DNA of 64,000 nucleotides from Bubalus kerabau (GCF_029407905.1 NC_073634.1:21155501-21219500); one strand, 5' to 3'; shown: positions 33,223 to 44,285, numbered from the stretch's first letter. Translations and numbers: made by a program. The notes: a model not told the origin generated them from the letters alone.

Positions 33223-35240
33223 TAAATGAAATGTGGCATGTTGGAAGTTCTCATTAGCAAGAAATTATGAGCCAAGGCCAACTTTGAAAATAGATGGGGA
33301 AAAGCAGGCAGAAATAAAAGTCTGGTTCAATCTAGAGAGGAGCCAAGAGTATAGATTACCAAATCCAAGGGGTGTGGTGCTCTTGATTACAATCTGAGCC
33401 AGTCTTTGGTCCAAGAGACCTGCCCTGTGGATGCAGGACAGGGCACAGCTACAGCAGGCAGAAGTTTTTAGTACAAGTAGAAACCTATGCCAGAGCTAGG
33501 AATACAGGTGGGTTTTAAAAGAGGTGTCCAAAGCCAGGTCCAAGAGCCACTCCAGGAATTTAGGACCTCTAGGTGAAAGTCTGGGCCAGACCCAGAGGGT
33601 GAGTGGATTGGGAACCAGCAGCTGGAGTCCCAAGAAGAAGTTAAGCCAGGAGACTGGGCTATGTATGGGAAGAACAAATATATATAAGAGCTCACTTACC
33701 ACAAAAGAAAGGAGCTACAAAATTCCATCAGCCCAGCCTCTCGCTGGTTGAAGGGTTAGATAGTTCTGCACCTGCAGGTGAGGGAGTTTTAGGGCCCACA
33801 ACTGTGGAAAATGGCACGGGCCCTAATTGCTAACATCTGCAGATGGATCTGAGCACGTATTTTGCCACCAGTTGTAACATCCCCAATATTCAGCAACTGC
33901 AAATATGACCTACATCCCAGAAAGCAATCTAACCATCTATAGTAGATGCACTGTGTCCGGGAGCAGGGAATTCACCTCTACAAAGACCCAACTGAGATGT
34001 GAAAACAGAAGAGGGCCGTGTAGGAGGAGGTGAGTAAAAGATAGCATCTCAAGACTTTGCTTGTGCAAATGTGCACCAGCTATCTCACACTACCTCCACT
34101 CACATGTCTCCCTGTGTAAGGTTTTCACAAATTGCAGGTAAAGAGGACATTTAAATTCTGATTCAACCCACAGGCGTGTGCCAGAGACTGAAGGTGGTAT
34201 TTGGTCTTTTAGACTAAAATGGAAAAGTAAATGCAGATGGAGATATATCCTCTGCCAACCAGAGAGCAACAAGCAATATGGTTTCCAACCAGGCAGAGAC
34301 AGCACTTAAGCCATCATATTAAGAATTCCCTGCATAAGAGGAGAAAATACCTCAGCAGATATGAGTCCTGATTATTATCAACGATAGTCCCCTGGCAGAG
34401 GGTGTGAATGATTTGCTTCTAAATGAGATCAAATATTTCACAAGCACAGTTGGAAGAACCTAGCTGTTTATGAACAATTAAATGTTTGGCTAGAAAAAAA
34501 AATTTAGAAACTTTATTTAGGACTGAAGCCAGCTATGGTAGTTTGAAACAAACATAGCATGTTTCATTATGGGGCTCAGGAAGCAACATAAAATATTTTC
34601 CACCAAATTTGCCTCCAGGTAGTTGTAGTGAAATTCAGTCAGCAATTGCAGTATAATTTGAAAAGAAAGAACAGGAGTCCCTTTAGCAATTAAAGACACA
34701 TCTCAAAAGATAAATAAAATGGAGTCAACTCTGAAGGTAATCCATCTTGCATGATGTTGAGAGCAGAAAAATTAAAGTAGTGGAGGAAACAACCCACTCT
34801 AGCTCTTTACAAAGGAGTTTGGTTCAGTGAGGGTGAAGAGTAGGGGAATGTGTGGAAAGGATGACAAAGTTATAACAATTGATTAGCAAGCAGAATAAAA
34901 AGCAGAATAAGTGACTGGACACTAAATAGGGAAGAGTTAAGGGAAATCAATAGGTCTACACACAGATGAAAAAATACTTATGAAATTGATAATTGCTGCT
35001 CCAGAGATGAACCAGGAGAACTAATTTTTATAAGGTTTAGACATAATCAGACTACCTATAGGCATCAAAACAGAAGTTCATGCACTACCCATTGAATAAC
35101 TTGCTCCAAGATCCACAAAAGGGTACAGTCACAGTCCCCTGATGCCCGCAAACATTCACTTCTTAACAGAATATGGATGTAAAGCAGACATTTGAAACCA
35201 CAGAGTTGGGATTTAAATATATTTGTGTATATTCCCAGTT
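33223..35240. other. Unassigned sequence
   Basis: About 2 kb without a confident assignment. Composition is slightly more GC than the surroundings up to about 34.0 kb. Frames at 33468-33702 and 33524-33751 overlap each other on opposite strands and have no domain. An old LTR or L1 portion is possible but was not recognised. Confidence 0.4.
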
Positions 35241-35244
35241 ACGT

Positions 35245-36775
35245 CAGTCAGTTCAGCTGAGTCGCTCAGTCGTGTCCGACTCTTTGCGACCCCATGAATC
35301 ACAGCACACCAGGCCTCCCTGTCCATCACCAACTCCCGGAGTTCACTCAGATTCACGTCCATCAAGTCAGTGATGCCATCCAGCCATCTCATCCTCTGTC
35401 ATCCCCTTCTCCTCCTGCCCCCAATCCCTCCCAGCATCAGAGTCTTTTCCAATGAGTCAACTCTTCACATGAGGTGGCCAAAGTACTGGAGTTTCAGCCT
35501 TAGCATCAGTCCTTCCAAAGAAATCCCAGGGCTGATATCCTTCAGAATGGACTGGTTGGATCTCCTTGCATTCCAAGGGACTCTCAAGAGTCTTCTCCAA
35601 CACCACAGTTCAAAAGCATCAATTCTTCAGCGCTCAGCTTTCTTCACAGTCCAACTCTCACATCCATACATGACTACTGGAAAAACCATAGCCTTGACTA
35701 GACGAACCTTTGTTGGCAAAGTAATGTCTCTGCTTTTCAATATGCTATCTAGGTTGGTCATAACTTTTCTTCCAAGGAGTAAGTGTCTTTTAATTTCATG
35801 GCTGCAATCACCATCTGCAGTGATTTTGGAGCCCCCCAAAATAAAGTCTGACACTGTTTCCCCATCTATTTCCCATGAAGTGATGGGACCAGATGCCATG
35901 ATCTTTGTTTTCTGAATGTTGAGCTTTAAGCCAACTTTTTCACTCTGCACTTTCACTTTCATCAAGAGGCTTTTGAGTTCCTTTTCACTTTCTGCCATAA
36001 GGGTGGTGTCATCTGCATATCTGAGATTATTGATATTTCTCCCAGCAATCTTGATTCCAGCTTGTGCTTCTTCCAGCCCAGCATTTCTCATGATGTACTC
36101 TGCATAGAAGTTAAGTAAGCAGGGTGACAATATACAGCTTTGACGTACTCCTTTTCCTATTTGGAACCAGTCTGTTGTTCCATGTCCAGTTCTAACTGTT
36201 GCTTCCTGATCTGCATATAGGTTTCTGAAGAGGCAGGTCAGGTGGTCTGGTACTCCCATCTCTGTCAGAATTTTCCACAGTTTATTGTGATCCACACAGT
36301 CAAAGGCTTTGGCATAGTCAATAAAGCAGAAATAGATGTTTTTCTGGAACTCTCTCGCTTTTTCCATGATCCAGCAGATGTTGGCAATTTGATCTCTGGT
36401 TCCTCTGCCTTTTCTAAAACCAGCTTAAACATCTGAAAGTTCACGGTTCACATATTGCTGAAGTCTGGCTTGGAAAATTTTGAGCATTGCTTTACTAGCA
36501 TGTGAGATGAGTGCAATTGTGTGGTAGTTTGAGCATTCTTTGGCATTGCCTTTCTTTGGGATTGGAATGAAAACTGACCTTTTCCAGTCCGGTGGCCACT
36601 GCTGAGCTTTCCAAATTTGCTGGCATATTGAGTGTAGCACTTTCACAGCATTATCTTTCAGTATTTGAAATAGCTCCACTGGAATTCCATCACCTCCACT
36701 AGCTTTGTTCATAGTGATGCTTTCTAAGGCCCACTTAGAAGTTATGGGATCTTCGGTAAATCCTCTCATCCTGCT
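35245..36775 (-). mobile_element. BovB LINE, 5'-truncated, antisense, with the best-preserved RT frame in the window
   Basis: About 1.5 kb of BovB on the minus strand. Reading runs 36769-36425 (KASGGDGIPVELFQIL, KRSVFIPIPKKGNAKE), meets one TAA replacing Gln at ~36424, and continues 36367-35627 in the same register (FCFIDYAKAFDCVDH, VRQSCILSPCLLNFYA, catalytic box LRYADDTTLM with both aspartates, then FPVVMYGCESWTVKKAER). It stops at a TGA replacing Arg at ~35624. The C-terminal segment follows (NQSILKD, FGHLM) to the 3' end at ~35250. Two nonsense changes across ~380 codons and an intact ADD box make this the least-decayed BovB here. It lacks the endonuclease and 5' end, so it is not autonomous. 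Confidence 0.95.
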
Positions 36776-37052
36776 AAACTTCAGTGCAGCCAGGTGTCTT
36801 CAGAAGGAGACAAGATTTCCTTCATAAGAATGTTCTCAACATTAAGAGATGGAGTCAGAGCCTATGAAATACTCATACGGATTGTTGAAAGTTCTTGAGA
36901 ATATGTTATATACAAGTGAAAATGCTAAGCATTTGATGTATTTTTACATTCAATCAACAAAGTTGTCTGAGATTGAAGTATGTTGTGTGATTTCACATGA
37001 AGAAAGTGAAGCTCTGTTCTCTTTCCAAATAATAACTTCCAAATCCAACAAA

Positions 37053-37053
<1 letters not shown>

Positions 37054-37084
<31 letters not shown>
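37054..37084. repeat. (CA)n microsatellite
   Basis: About 15 AC dinucleotides. Confidence 0.95.
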
Positions 37085-37089
<5 letters not shown>

Positions 37090-37457
37090 AAACGACTTCA
37101 AAACCACTAAGAATTAAAGGAACTTAATGTCCTGAGAAGCTCTTCTTAATCCTGGAACAATTCCCAATTCATCATTGCCTTTGATTTTCTTGCTTGCTTA
37201 TTTATGCTTTTCTCTAGAAATTTGACCTTATTTTATCTTTCACTGATACCACCAATTCTACTAATCACTCTCTTCAGTCTGTGTATGAAATATAAACAAC
37301 ATACTATTTCTTTGCTCCCTGCGGAACGATTTCAGTTTTTTTTAAATCTAGATAGAACAGAAAAACAGACAAGAAGGCAACAAATAAATGCTAGACCCTC
37401 AATGCAGAAGCAGAACAATCAAAGCACAAATCTATCAGTGATTACTAATACCCTGTG

Positions 37458-37494
37458 AAATAATATAATCTCATTTTCAGAGATTATATTATTT
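37458..37494. repeat. Perfect 15-bp inverted repeat (stem-loop)
   Basis: The arms at 37458-37472 and 37480-37494 (AAATAATATAATCTC and its exact complement) are separated by a 7-nt loop, ATTTTCA. The stem is AT-rich. It is not followed by any recognised gene, so there is no reason to call it a terminator. Confidence 0.9.
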
Positions 37495-38009
37495 TCAGAG
37501 CTGTCAGATTTCCTCACAGCTGTTAAGAAGGACTCTCCAATTTTTAAGACATTCATCTTTCAGATTCTTCCTTGTGGGGACAATCATTGCAATATCTGTG
37601 GAAATAGAAAACAGTTGGGTATGCTGACAGTGTCCTGGAGGAAAACCAGCTGGCTGCCCTGACAGGCACTATGAAAGTGACAGTCAAATGGGAGAATCAA
37701 CATGGTTCATGACTTGGCCATGACCCAACCAGAGTTATTCCCATCTCACTTTATTTCTATCCTGTTTGCTCTGCCTGAAGGATATTCTCTAGCCAGTTAT
37801 TAAAATTGAGCCACCATACAGTGAAGTGAAGCATCTTCATTTATTACTCCCAGGAGACCAGCGTTACCCAGTCTCATCAGAGTTACGTGACCTCCATGCC
37901 ACTTTGAGGGCCTCAGATGGAGTAAGATGACTGAACAGAGTGATTTAGATTCTATATCCACTCAGATACACAAGCCTTTGTTTTTGCTTTTAGTTGTATG
38001 TTTTTTGGG

Positions 38010-38255
38010 GCATTTTAGAATGTAGTCCATGAGTACATGGGCCTCAGGCTCTCCTAGATCAACAATAAAAACAAAACAAAAACTCTTAGTGAGGCATGTG
38101 GGCCAACACCACCAACAATACCTGTGAAGGTTTCTAGAACTACAGTACCTTAAGCCCAGCTCAGGCCTACTGAATTTGTATCTCAGGAATCAGATTTTAG
38201 GAGATATTATATGTATCAAAGTTGAGAAGTTCTATGCTAGAGACTCAGTCTTTAA
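38010..38255 (+). mobile_element. MER5A-like hAT-Charlie nonautonomous element, interrupted or degraded
   Basis: Weak blocks in MER5A order: 'ttttagaatgtagtccatga', 'gggcctcaggctctcctaga', then 'caggcctactgaatttgtat', 'aaagttgagaagttctatgc'. The middle is lost or replaced by A-rich sequence. Confidence 0.4.
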
Positions 38256-38929
38256 GTCAATTGAGAATCATGCTACCAAGTCCAATTAAGTCAAAAGGGA
38301 AGAATGATCTGGAAAATGTCAAGAGTGTCTAGCACTATGGGACTCAACTAGTAATTGGTAGGAAGCTGTCAAAGGAAGGAATCCCCTTGATCTGATTCAG
38401 CTGAAGCACTGTGGCTTTTTAGTTACTCTTGCAGCCTTGAGTGGGGGGACCTCCCTGATACCTTAGCTAGAAGGCACCACCATGACCAGATCTAGGTGCT
38501 TTTTTAAAAACCTGCTGCTTTCGATGAAGATGGAGTGACATGCTACTCCTACTGCCAAAGAAGGTCCACAATCCTCTTCCACAGAAAGTGCCATATTCCT
38601 GAAGACCAGCTCCAGGATAAATCTCTTTATTCTAGCTCCCTTCTTGGAGGATTTGTATACTACCAGGATTTGGTGTGGAGGTGACTAGTTTGACAGTAGT
38701 TGGGGAGGAATATTCAGAAGTGACTATACTTGGTTTGTAGTTTCCAGAGCTGATTAATCAGAGTTCTGGGACTGAGAATCAAATATATGGCCAATCAGTC
38801 TGGACAAGAAATTCACTGAAAATAGAAGTGAGGGATTCTGTAATAGATTCTCTGGTTTCACTGCATCAGTTAAAACTTTTCTTTGTTACAGGAAAACTGA
38901 CCCTGGAAACCTACATTTGCTAGGATTCT
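38256..38929. other. Unassigned sequence
   Basis: No gene or repeat recognised. Confidence 0.35.
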
Positions 38930-39362
38930 TTATCCAGTGAATTCTGGTTAAAGTTGACCAGTGGGAGGCTCTGAAAGGGAATTAGACAGGACACAGGACA
39001 GTAGGAGCTATAAACTTTCTCTTATGGCTCTAGAAACTCTTTGTGGTTCAAGCTCATTCAAGAAGCCCTTCTCAACACATTTCCATTCATTCAAGTGACT
39101 CCTTCCACCTTGACTTTAGTACATCCACTTGCTTAGTAAAACCTCTGTCTTCAGGATCCCAACTCTTTTCAGGTAGCCCAGGCCTTGGGTTCTGGTAAAA
39201 CCACCTCTTCCTTTTGTCTCTGAAACACTGGAGCTGGGGGTATCATCCTATTATTGCCTCTTCGGTTCTTCCCAAACATTTTAAATGTGTTCCTCATATT
39301 AAATTTCTTCTACTGAACAATTTAAAATAGGTTCAGTTTGACTTGCTTCACCCTGACTGACA
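38930..39362 (+). mobile_element. Ancient LTR-like repeat, same family as 17120-18165
   Basis: Shares ordered blocks with that repeat: 'aagttgaccagtgggaggct' against 'gtttggccaatagagaggca', 'gtagcccaggccttgggttc', and an end 'ttcaccctgactgacaca'. The family is not named with confidence. Confidence 0.4.
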
Positions 39363-39807
39363 CATTGACCTTATATTCTATAGGCTTAAGCATCAAGGGC
39401 CTCTCTTTGGGAAATTAGACCCAGCGGGAAATGTCATTGAAATTAAACTTCAGGCATGGTATGAAGAATATAATATTTTGTTGCAAGAAAGAACTTGAGG
39501 CATCATCTAAGTCTGTCATTTCTCAATGAGGAGCTGTTCCCCAGGAAGTGCCATGCCTAGTCTCACACAATTCTTAAAAGGCAATGCCAGGACAAGCTGT
39601 GTCCATGTGCAGAGTATTTCCATTATTCCATATATCTTCTGTGATATGTTTGCCTGTTTGATACCAGACTCTGTATACAAATATATATTTAGTGTACTGA
39701 ACAAAATTATATTAGAGAAATCAATGGGCAATTTTATGGCTCTATCCTTTCTTTATACATATGTTTGTTTGTTTGTTTTTACCAAATTTGTGAAAGCCAA
39801 TGAAGGA

Positions 39808-39968
39808 GAGATGAGAGATGCAAGTTTGATCCCTGAGTTGGGAAGATCCCCTGGAGTAGGAATGGCAATCTGATTCAATATTCTTGCCTGGTAAGTTCCA
39901 TGGACAGACGAGCCCAGTGGGCTACAGTCCATGGAGTTGCAAAGAGTCAGACATGACTGAACACACAA
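39808..39968 (+). mobile_element. Bov-tA SINE, head-truncated
   Basis: Starts within the tRNA-related part ('gcaagtttgatccctgagtt') and continues through the BovA body to 'cagacatgactgaacacac'. Confidence 0.85.
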
Positions 39969-40175
39969 ACACATACAAGTTCTTTAAGAACTAGCTATCA
40001 CTATTATTATTACTCCAGATTGGCTTTTTTTTTTTTAAGTTCTGTCTGATACTGATGACTCCATCTACTCTATGTCAGTTAATGATGCAGAAATGTCTAC
40101 TAAATAAAGTTTATTTCCCTAGGATAGTTGTTCTTAAACATCAGCAATGCATCAGAATCACCTGGAGAGTTTCTT

Positions 40176-40984
40176 TCTTTTTTTTTTTAATTTAAATTTA
40201 TTTATTTTAATTAGAGGCTAATTACTTTACAATATTGTATAGGTTTTGCCATACATCAACATGAATCTGCCATGGGTGTACACGTGTTCCCAATCCTGAA
40301 CCCCCTCCCACCTCCCACCCCATACCATCCCTCTGGGTCACCCCAGTGCACCAGCCCCAAGCATCCTGTATCCTGCATCGAACCTGGACTGGAGATTCGT
40401 TTCTTATATGATATTATACATGTTTCAATGCCATTCTCCCAAATCATCACCCCCTCCCTCTCCCACAGAGTCCAAAAGACTGTTCTATACATCTGTGTCT
40501 CTTTTGCTGTCTCGCATACAGGGCTATCATTACCATCTTTCTAAATTCCATATATATGCGTTAGTATACTGTATTGGTGTTTCTCTTTCTAGTTTACTTC
40601 ACTCTGTATAATCAGCTCCAGTTTCATCCACCTCATTAGAACTGATTCAAATGTATTCTTTTTAATGGCTGAGTAATACTCCATTGTGTATATGTACCAC
40701 AGCTTTCTTATCCATTTGTCCAGTGATGGACATCTAGGTTGCTTCCATGTCCTGGCTATTATAAACAGTGCTGTGATGAACATTGGGGTACACGTGTCTC
40801 TTTCAATTCTGGATTCCTCGATGTGTACGCCCAGCAATGGGATTGCTGAGTCGTATGGCAGTTCTATTTCCAGTTTTTTAAGGAATCTCCACACTGTTCT
40901 CCATAGTGGCTGTACTAGTTTGCATTCCCACCAACAGTGTAAGAGGGTTCCCTTTTCTCCACACCCTCTCCAGCATTTATTGCT
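40176..40984 (-). mobile_element. 5'-truncated artiodactyl L1 inserted in MER5A, 13-bp TSD
   Basis: The plus strand starts with a T-run (complement of poly(A)), then the 3'UTR ('attgtataggttttgccata') and the complement of the ORF2 C-terminus. The minus frame at 40894-40589 reads WRFLKKLEIELPYDSAIPLL and LMRWMKLELIIQSEV without a stop. TGGAGAGTTTCTT is duplicated at 40163-40175 and 40985-40997. It is closely related to the copy at 21276-22529. Confidence 0.95.
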
Positions 40985-41056
40985 TGGAGAGTTTCTTAAA
41001 ACCCATTTTTTGGTCCCATCTCAGAAAGCTCTGGGCTTCCCCAGTGGCTCAATGGT

Positions 41057-41072
41057 AAAGAATCTGCCTGCA
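41057..41072. repeat. TSD (left) of the SCO1 retrocopy
   Basis: AAAGAATCTGCCTGCA, 16 bp, repeated exactly at 42812-42827. Confidence 0.93.
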
Positions 41073-42811
41073 CTCTCGAGCTCATGGCAGGGCTGTCACT
41101 CATGCTGGCTGGATAATGCAGCTTCCGGCAGCTAACTTTGGCGTCTCTTGCCTCATGGATTCTGGGTTTGGTGCCCAGGGAAGGAGACCATGAGGGTCTT
41201 GCTGGGGCAGCTCTGCACGAAGCCAGAGGAGGCATGGCGAGTGGTGGGCTGGCTGCTGCCTGGGGAGCCGCCCCCTTGATACTGCGATGCCGCCCCCTCC
41301 CAGGTCGTCAGGACCCCAGAACGGAAGAGCAGCAGAGACCCCATGCGCCCCCTTGAAGCCCGGGACTGTTTCCTGGAAGTCTTTAGCCATCACATTTGCT
41401 ACTGGGGGAGCTTTATTGGCTGGAATGAAGTACTTCAAGAAAGAAAAGACAGAGAAACTGGAGAAGGAATGGCAGTGAAGCATTGGAAAGCCTTTACTTG
41501 GGGGCCCATTTTTCCTCACAACTCATACTGGCAAGTCCAAAACTGATAAGGACTATCTGGGTCAATGGATATTGATTTATTTTCGTTTTACTCGTTGTCC
41601 TGATGAACTAGAAGAACTATTTCTGTCCAGAAGAACTAGAAAAAATTATTCAAGTCATGGATGAAATAGACAGTATTCCAACTCTGCCAAATTTAACTCC
41701 ACTTTTTATCACTTTTGACCCAGAGAGGGACACAAAAGAAGCCATCGCCAGTTATATAAAAGAATTTTCTCCCAAACCGAGTGGCTTGACTGGCACAAAA
41801 AAAAGAGATTAACAAAGTGTCCAGAGCATTCAGAGTGTGTTACAGCCCTGGCCCCAAGAACAAAGATGAGGATCATTGTATGATAACAGTGGATCATACA
41901 ATCATAATGTACTTGATTGCACCAGATGGTGAATTTCTAGATTATTTTGGGCAGAACAAGAATGCAGAAGTAGCTGGTTCAGTTGCTGCACATGTGAGGA
42001 CACACAGGAAAAAGAGCTAATAACTAACACAGCACGGCCATGCTCTATTCTCCTGCCAAAGAGGAAGGACTTTATCTCCCATAGGAGCCAATACATACAT
42101 GTACATACATGCAACCTGCAGAAAGGCCTTCATACCAGGAGAAAATCTAAATTTTGGACAGGGCATGTTATGCTTGGGTTCATCAAGGATGAATTTTTAG
42201 AACTGTAAAGATTACAACCAAAAGTTTCCCAAATTGTGGCCTTGAGACCAGAGGACCAAGATGTCTTGAAGCCAGTGGAATGGACCTCAGGGAAGGATAC
42301 AGCCAGAAAAGACGCATCCCAGGGATCTCCCCATGTGAGTAGGGCCCTCTGGTCACGTGGCTGCCTCTCCAGAGTCTTGAGGCCTTGCTCAGACAGGTTG
42401 TACTAAATTTCCAGGAGGAGCGTTACTTGCTTTCCTCTTTGAGGTGGCTGATGCAATCAAATCAGGCTCTCTGATATTCATAATTAATCTTTACATTTAT
42501 AATTCATAATTAATCAAAGCATTGGTATAGTCTTCCTTGTGAATGAGAATCACTGTCATTGTTTGCAGTGTGATCCCCTGTCAGCTGGTGCTGATTTGAC
42601 TCATAGAGAGGAAATCTGTTGTTTGGAACAAACTATTAAATCAGGTTCCCTAGGAATCTTTCTTGTGATTTTTAGCAGTATGATATGTGGGGCTTCCAGG
42701 GACCTACCAGAGGGTGTGAGGATATGGACCATGAATGTGTACAGAGTACCCACCTGCATGTACTAGATGCACTTGTCTGAAATAAAGGTATGCTCAGTTT
42801 TGGAAAAAATA
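41073..42811 (+). pseudogene. SCO1 processed pseudogene
   Basis: The parent SCO1 is a mitochondrial inner-membrane copper metallochaperone for the CuA site of cytochrome c oxidase. The copy is intronless: short 5'UTR, ATG at 41084, stop at 42018-42020, a ~760-nt 3'UTR, AATAAA at 42781-42786 and a short A-rich tail. Recognisable blocks are SWKSLAITFATGGALLAGMK (membrane segment), TDKDYLGQWILIYF, RAFRVCYSPGPK, VDHTIIMYLIAPDGEFLDYF and the end HVRTHRKKS. Lesions: an early stop 10 codons after the ATG, frameshifts in the presequence region, TGA at 41476-41478 replacing Arg, and at about 41605-41622 an 18-nt replacement/duplication of 'gaactagaagaact' inside the CPxxxCP copper motif that keeps the first Cys but shifts the second out of frame. 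Further frameshifts lie at 41640-41815. A 16-bp TSD flanks it. It cannot encode a functional chaperone. Confidence 0.96.
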
Positions 42812-43124
42812 AAAGAATCTGCCTGCAATGCAGGAGATGCAGGAAACACTGGTTGGATCCCTGAGTTGCAAACATCACCTGGGGGAGGAAATGGCAACCC
42901 ACGCTAGTATTCTTGCCTGGAAAATCCCATGGACAGAAGAGCCCAGTGGACTACAGTCCATATGGTCACAAAGAGTCCAACACAACTGAGCATGCACACA
43001 CACCAGGCATGCAGAGAGCTTCTAGTTCAGCAAACCTGGGAGGGAGACTTGAGTATTTGCAATTCTAACAAGTTCCCAGGTGATGCTATGCTGCTGGCTT
43101 AGAGACTATACTTTGAGATCCAGC

Positions 43125-43308
43125 ACCCCTGGGACATGAAACAATGTTTATTCCTTGTGGTCTGCAAATCACAATAGAGAATAATAGTGATAGTAACAGT
43201 GATCCTATGAAAATGGAAATTTATGGAATTTTCGGTATGCAAGGTGAATGTCCTAAAAATAAAATGTACATCATGGTGCCTATAAGTAATAATACTATAG
43301 TGTATCCT
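43125..43308. other. Unassigned sequence
   Basis: Short AT-rich interval with no recognised element. Confidence 0.35.
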
Positions 43309-43760
43309 ATTAGGTTCTCCAGAGAGAGAAAGAAGGGTCAAGATTTTATCATGGGGGCTGAGAAGTCTGATAATATAATATCTCCAAGATGGAGATATAG
43401 GGAATCTGGTGGTGAATTCTGTCTGAGTCCAAAAGCCTGAAAACCAGGGAAGTGGACAGAGAAAGTCCCAGTCTGACTCTGAAGGCCAGAGGAACAGAAG
43501 TACTGATAGTCAAGGGCAGGAGAAGATAGATGTCCTAACTCAAGCGTAGAGAGCAGGTTTACCCTTCCTCCATCTTCTTGTTCTACTCAGGCCCTAAATG
43601 GATTAGATGATGCCCACCTGCACTGCCAATCTTCTTTACTCATTCTACAGGTTCAAATGCTAATCTCTTCCAGAAGCATACAGACACACCCAGAAATGTT
43701 TTACACACTATCTGGGCATTGGCCAATCAAGTTGACACATACAATCAACCACACATCCTT
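43309..43760 (+). mobile_element. Ancient mammalian interspersed repeat (family not named)
   Basis: Ordered blocks that recur in mammalian genomes: 'gttctccagagagagaaaga', 'gggggctgagaagtctgata', 'aattctgtctgagtccaaaa', 'ttgttctactcaggccctaa', 'gattagatgatgcccacctg', 'tcaaatgctaatctcttcca', 'cagacacacccagaaatgtt', 'tcaagttgacacatacaatc'. I recognise the pattern but not the name. Confidence 0.5.
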
Positions 43761-43856
43761 AAAGTTTGCTAAGAGGCTAGATTTTATTTTAGTGTTCTTA
43801 TCACAAAATAATAATAAATAAAGAGGGCAGGGAGAAACTTTTGGAGGGGATGGACA

Positions 43857-43985
43857 TATTTGTGGCATATATAGCGGTGATGGTTTCATGGTAGACTATT
43901 TATCTCCAAACTCATCGTTTTATACACTAAATATGTGCAGCATATTGTATACCAAACATTCTTCAATAAAATAATTTTTTTTAAT
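43857..43985 (+). mobile_element. Ancient L1 3' end
   Basis: 'ggtgatggtttcatggtaga', 'atctccaaactcatcgtttt', 'actaaatatgtgcagcatat' and 'cttcaataaaataatttttt' follow the order of old L1 (L1MA/L1MB-like) 3'UTRs, ending at an A/T-rich tail. Confidence 0.6.
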
Positions 43986-44139
43986 GCAGTGTAGTTGCTT
44001 CCAGAACAATCTGGTAGCTGACAGCGCTTGGGAAGGTATTGCTTCAGCTTTATAAGGTTAAGCTTTGCAAAACTGATGACTTGTAATTTTAATAATAAAA
44101 TTTTTAAATTGTAAAAAACAAATAATATTTGAATACTTA

Positions 44140-44285
44140 AAAATGGTAGTGGGAGAGAGTTTCAAGAGGGAGGGGACATATGTATACCTATGGCTGATTT
44201 GTGCTGATGTTTGGCAGAAACCAACACAATTCTGTAAAGCAACTATCCTTCAGTTAAAAAATAATTTTAAAAGAAAAGAAAAAAA
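44140..44285 (+). mobile_element. Artiodactyl L1 3'UTR end fragment
   Basis: 'agagtttcaagagggagggg', 'catatgtatacctatggctg', 'caacacaattctgtaaagca' and an A-rich tail represent only the last part of the L1 3'UTR. Confidence 0.7.

Larger units (their letters stand above)
36776..38009. other. Unassigned sequence with a (CA)n tract and a hairpin
   Basis: No gene recognised. Contains a (CA)n microsatellite at 37054-37084 and a perfect inverted repeat at 37458-37494, listed separately. Confidence 0.4.
41030..43013 (+). mobile_element. Bov-tA SINE interrupted by a SCO1 retrocopy
   Basis: The SINE begins at 41030 ('ctgggcttccccagtggctc'), is cut after 'aaagaatctgcctgca' at 41072, and resumes at 42812 with the same bases to continue 'atgcaggagatgcaggaaac' through the BovA body to about 43006. 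Its own flanks in the MER5A may be duplicated imperfectly (CAGAAAGCT and CAGAGAGCT). Confidence 0.88.
40118..43124 (-). mobile_element. MER5A (hAT-Charlie) fossil split into three by later insertions
   Basis: Three pieces on the minus strand reconstruct one MER5A: 40118-40175 ('gcatcagaatcacctggaga'), 40998-41029 ('aaaacccattttttggtccc') and about 43014-43124 ('ttctaacaagttcccaggtg', 'atgctatgctgctggcttag', 'actttgagatcc'). Everything between belongs to later insertions: an L1 at 40176-40984, and a Bov-tA that itself carries a SCO1 retrocopy. Confidence 0.8.

Noticed and set aside
35370..35915. 181-codon plus-strand frame
   Set aside because: Antisense shadow of the BovB at 35245-36775; the real, interrupted reading is on the minus strand.
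37458..37494. Hairpin considered as a transcription terminator or pre-miRNA
   Set aside because: No upstream gene, a short AT-rich stem, and a 7-nt loop with no miRNA-like arm length; eukaryotic Pol II does not use such terminators.
41287..41478. 63-codon frame with a clean membrane segment, considered as an intact SCO1 exon
   Set aside because: It continues collinearly into an intronless, frameshifted and stop-containing SCO1 sequence with poly(A) signal and TSD, so it is a processed pseudogene and not an exon.
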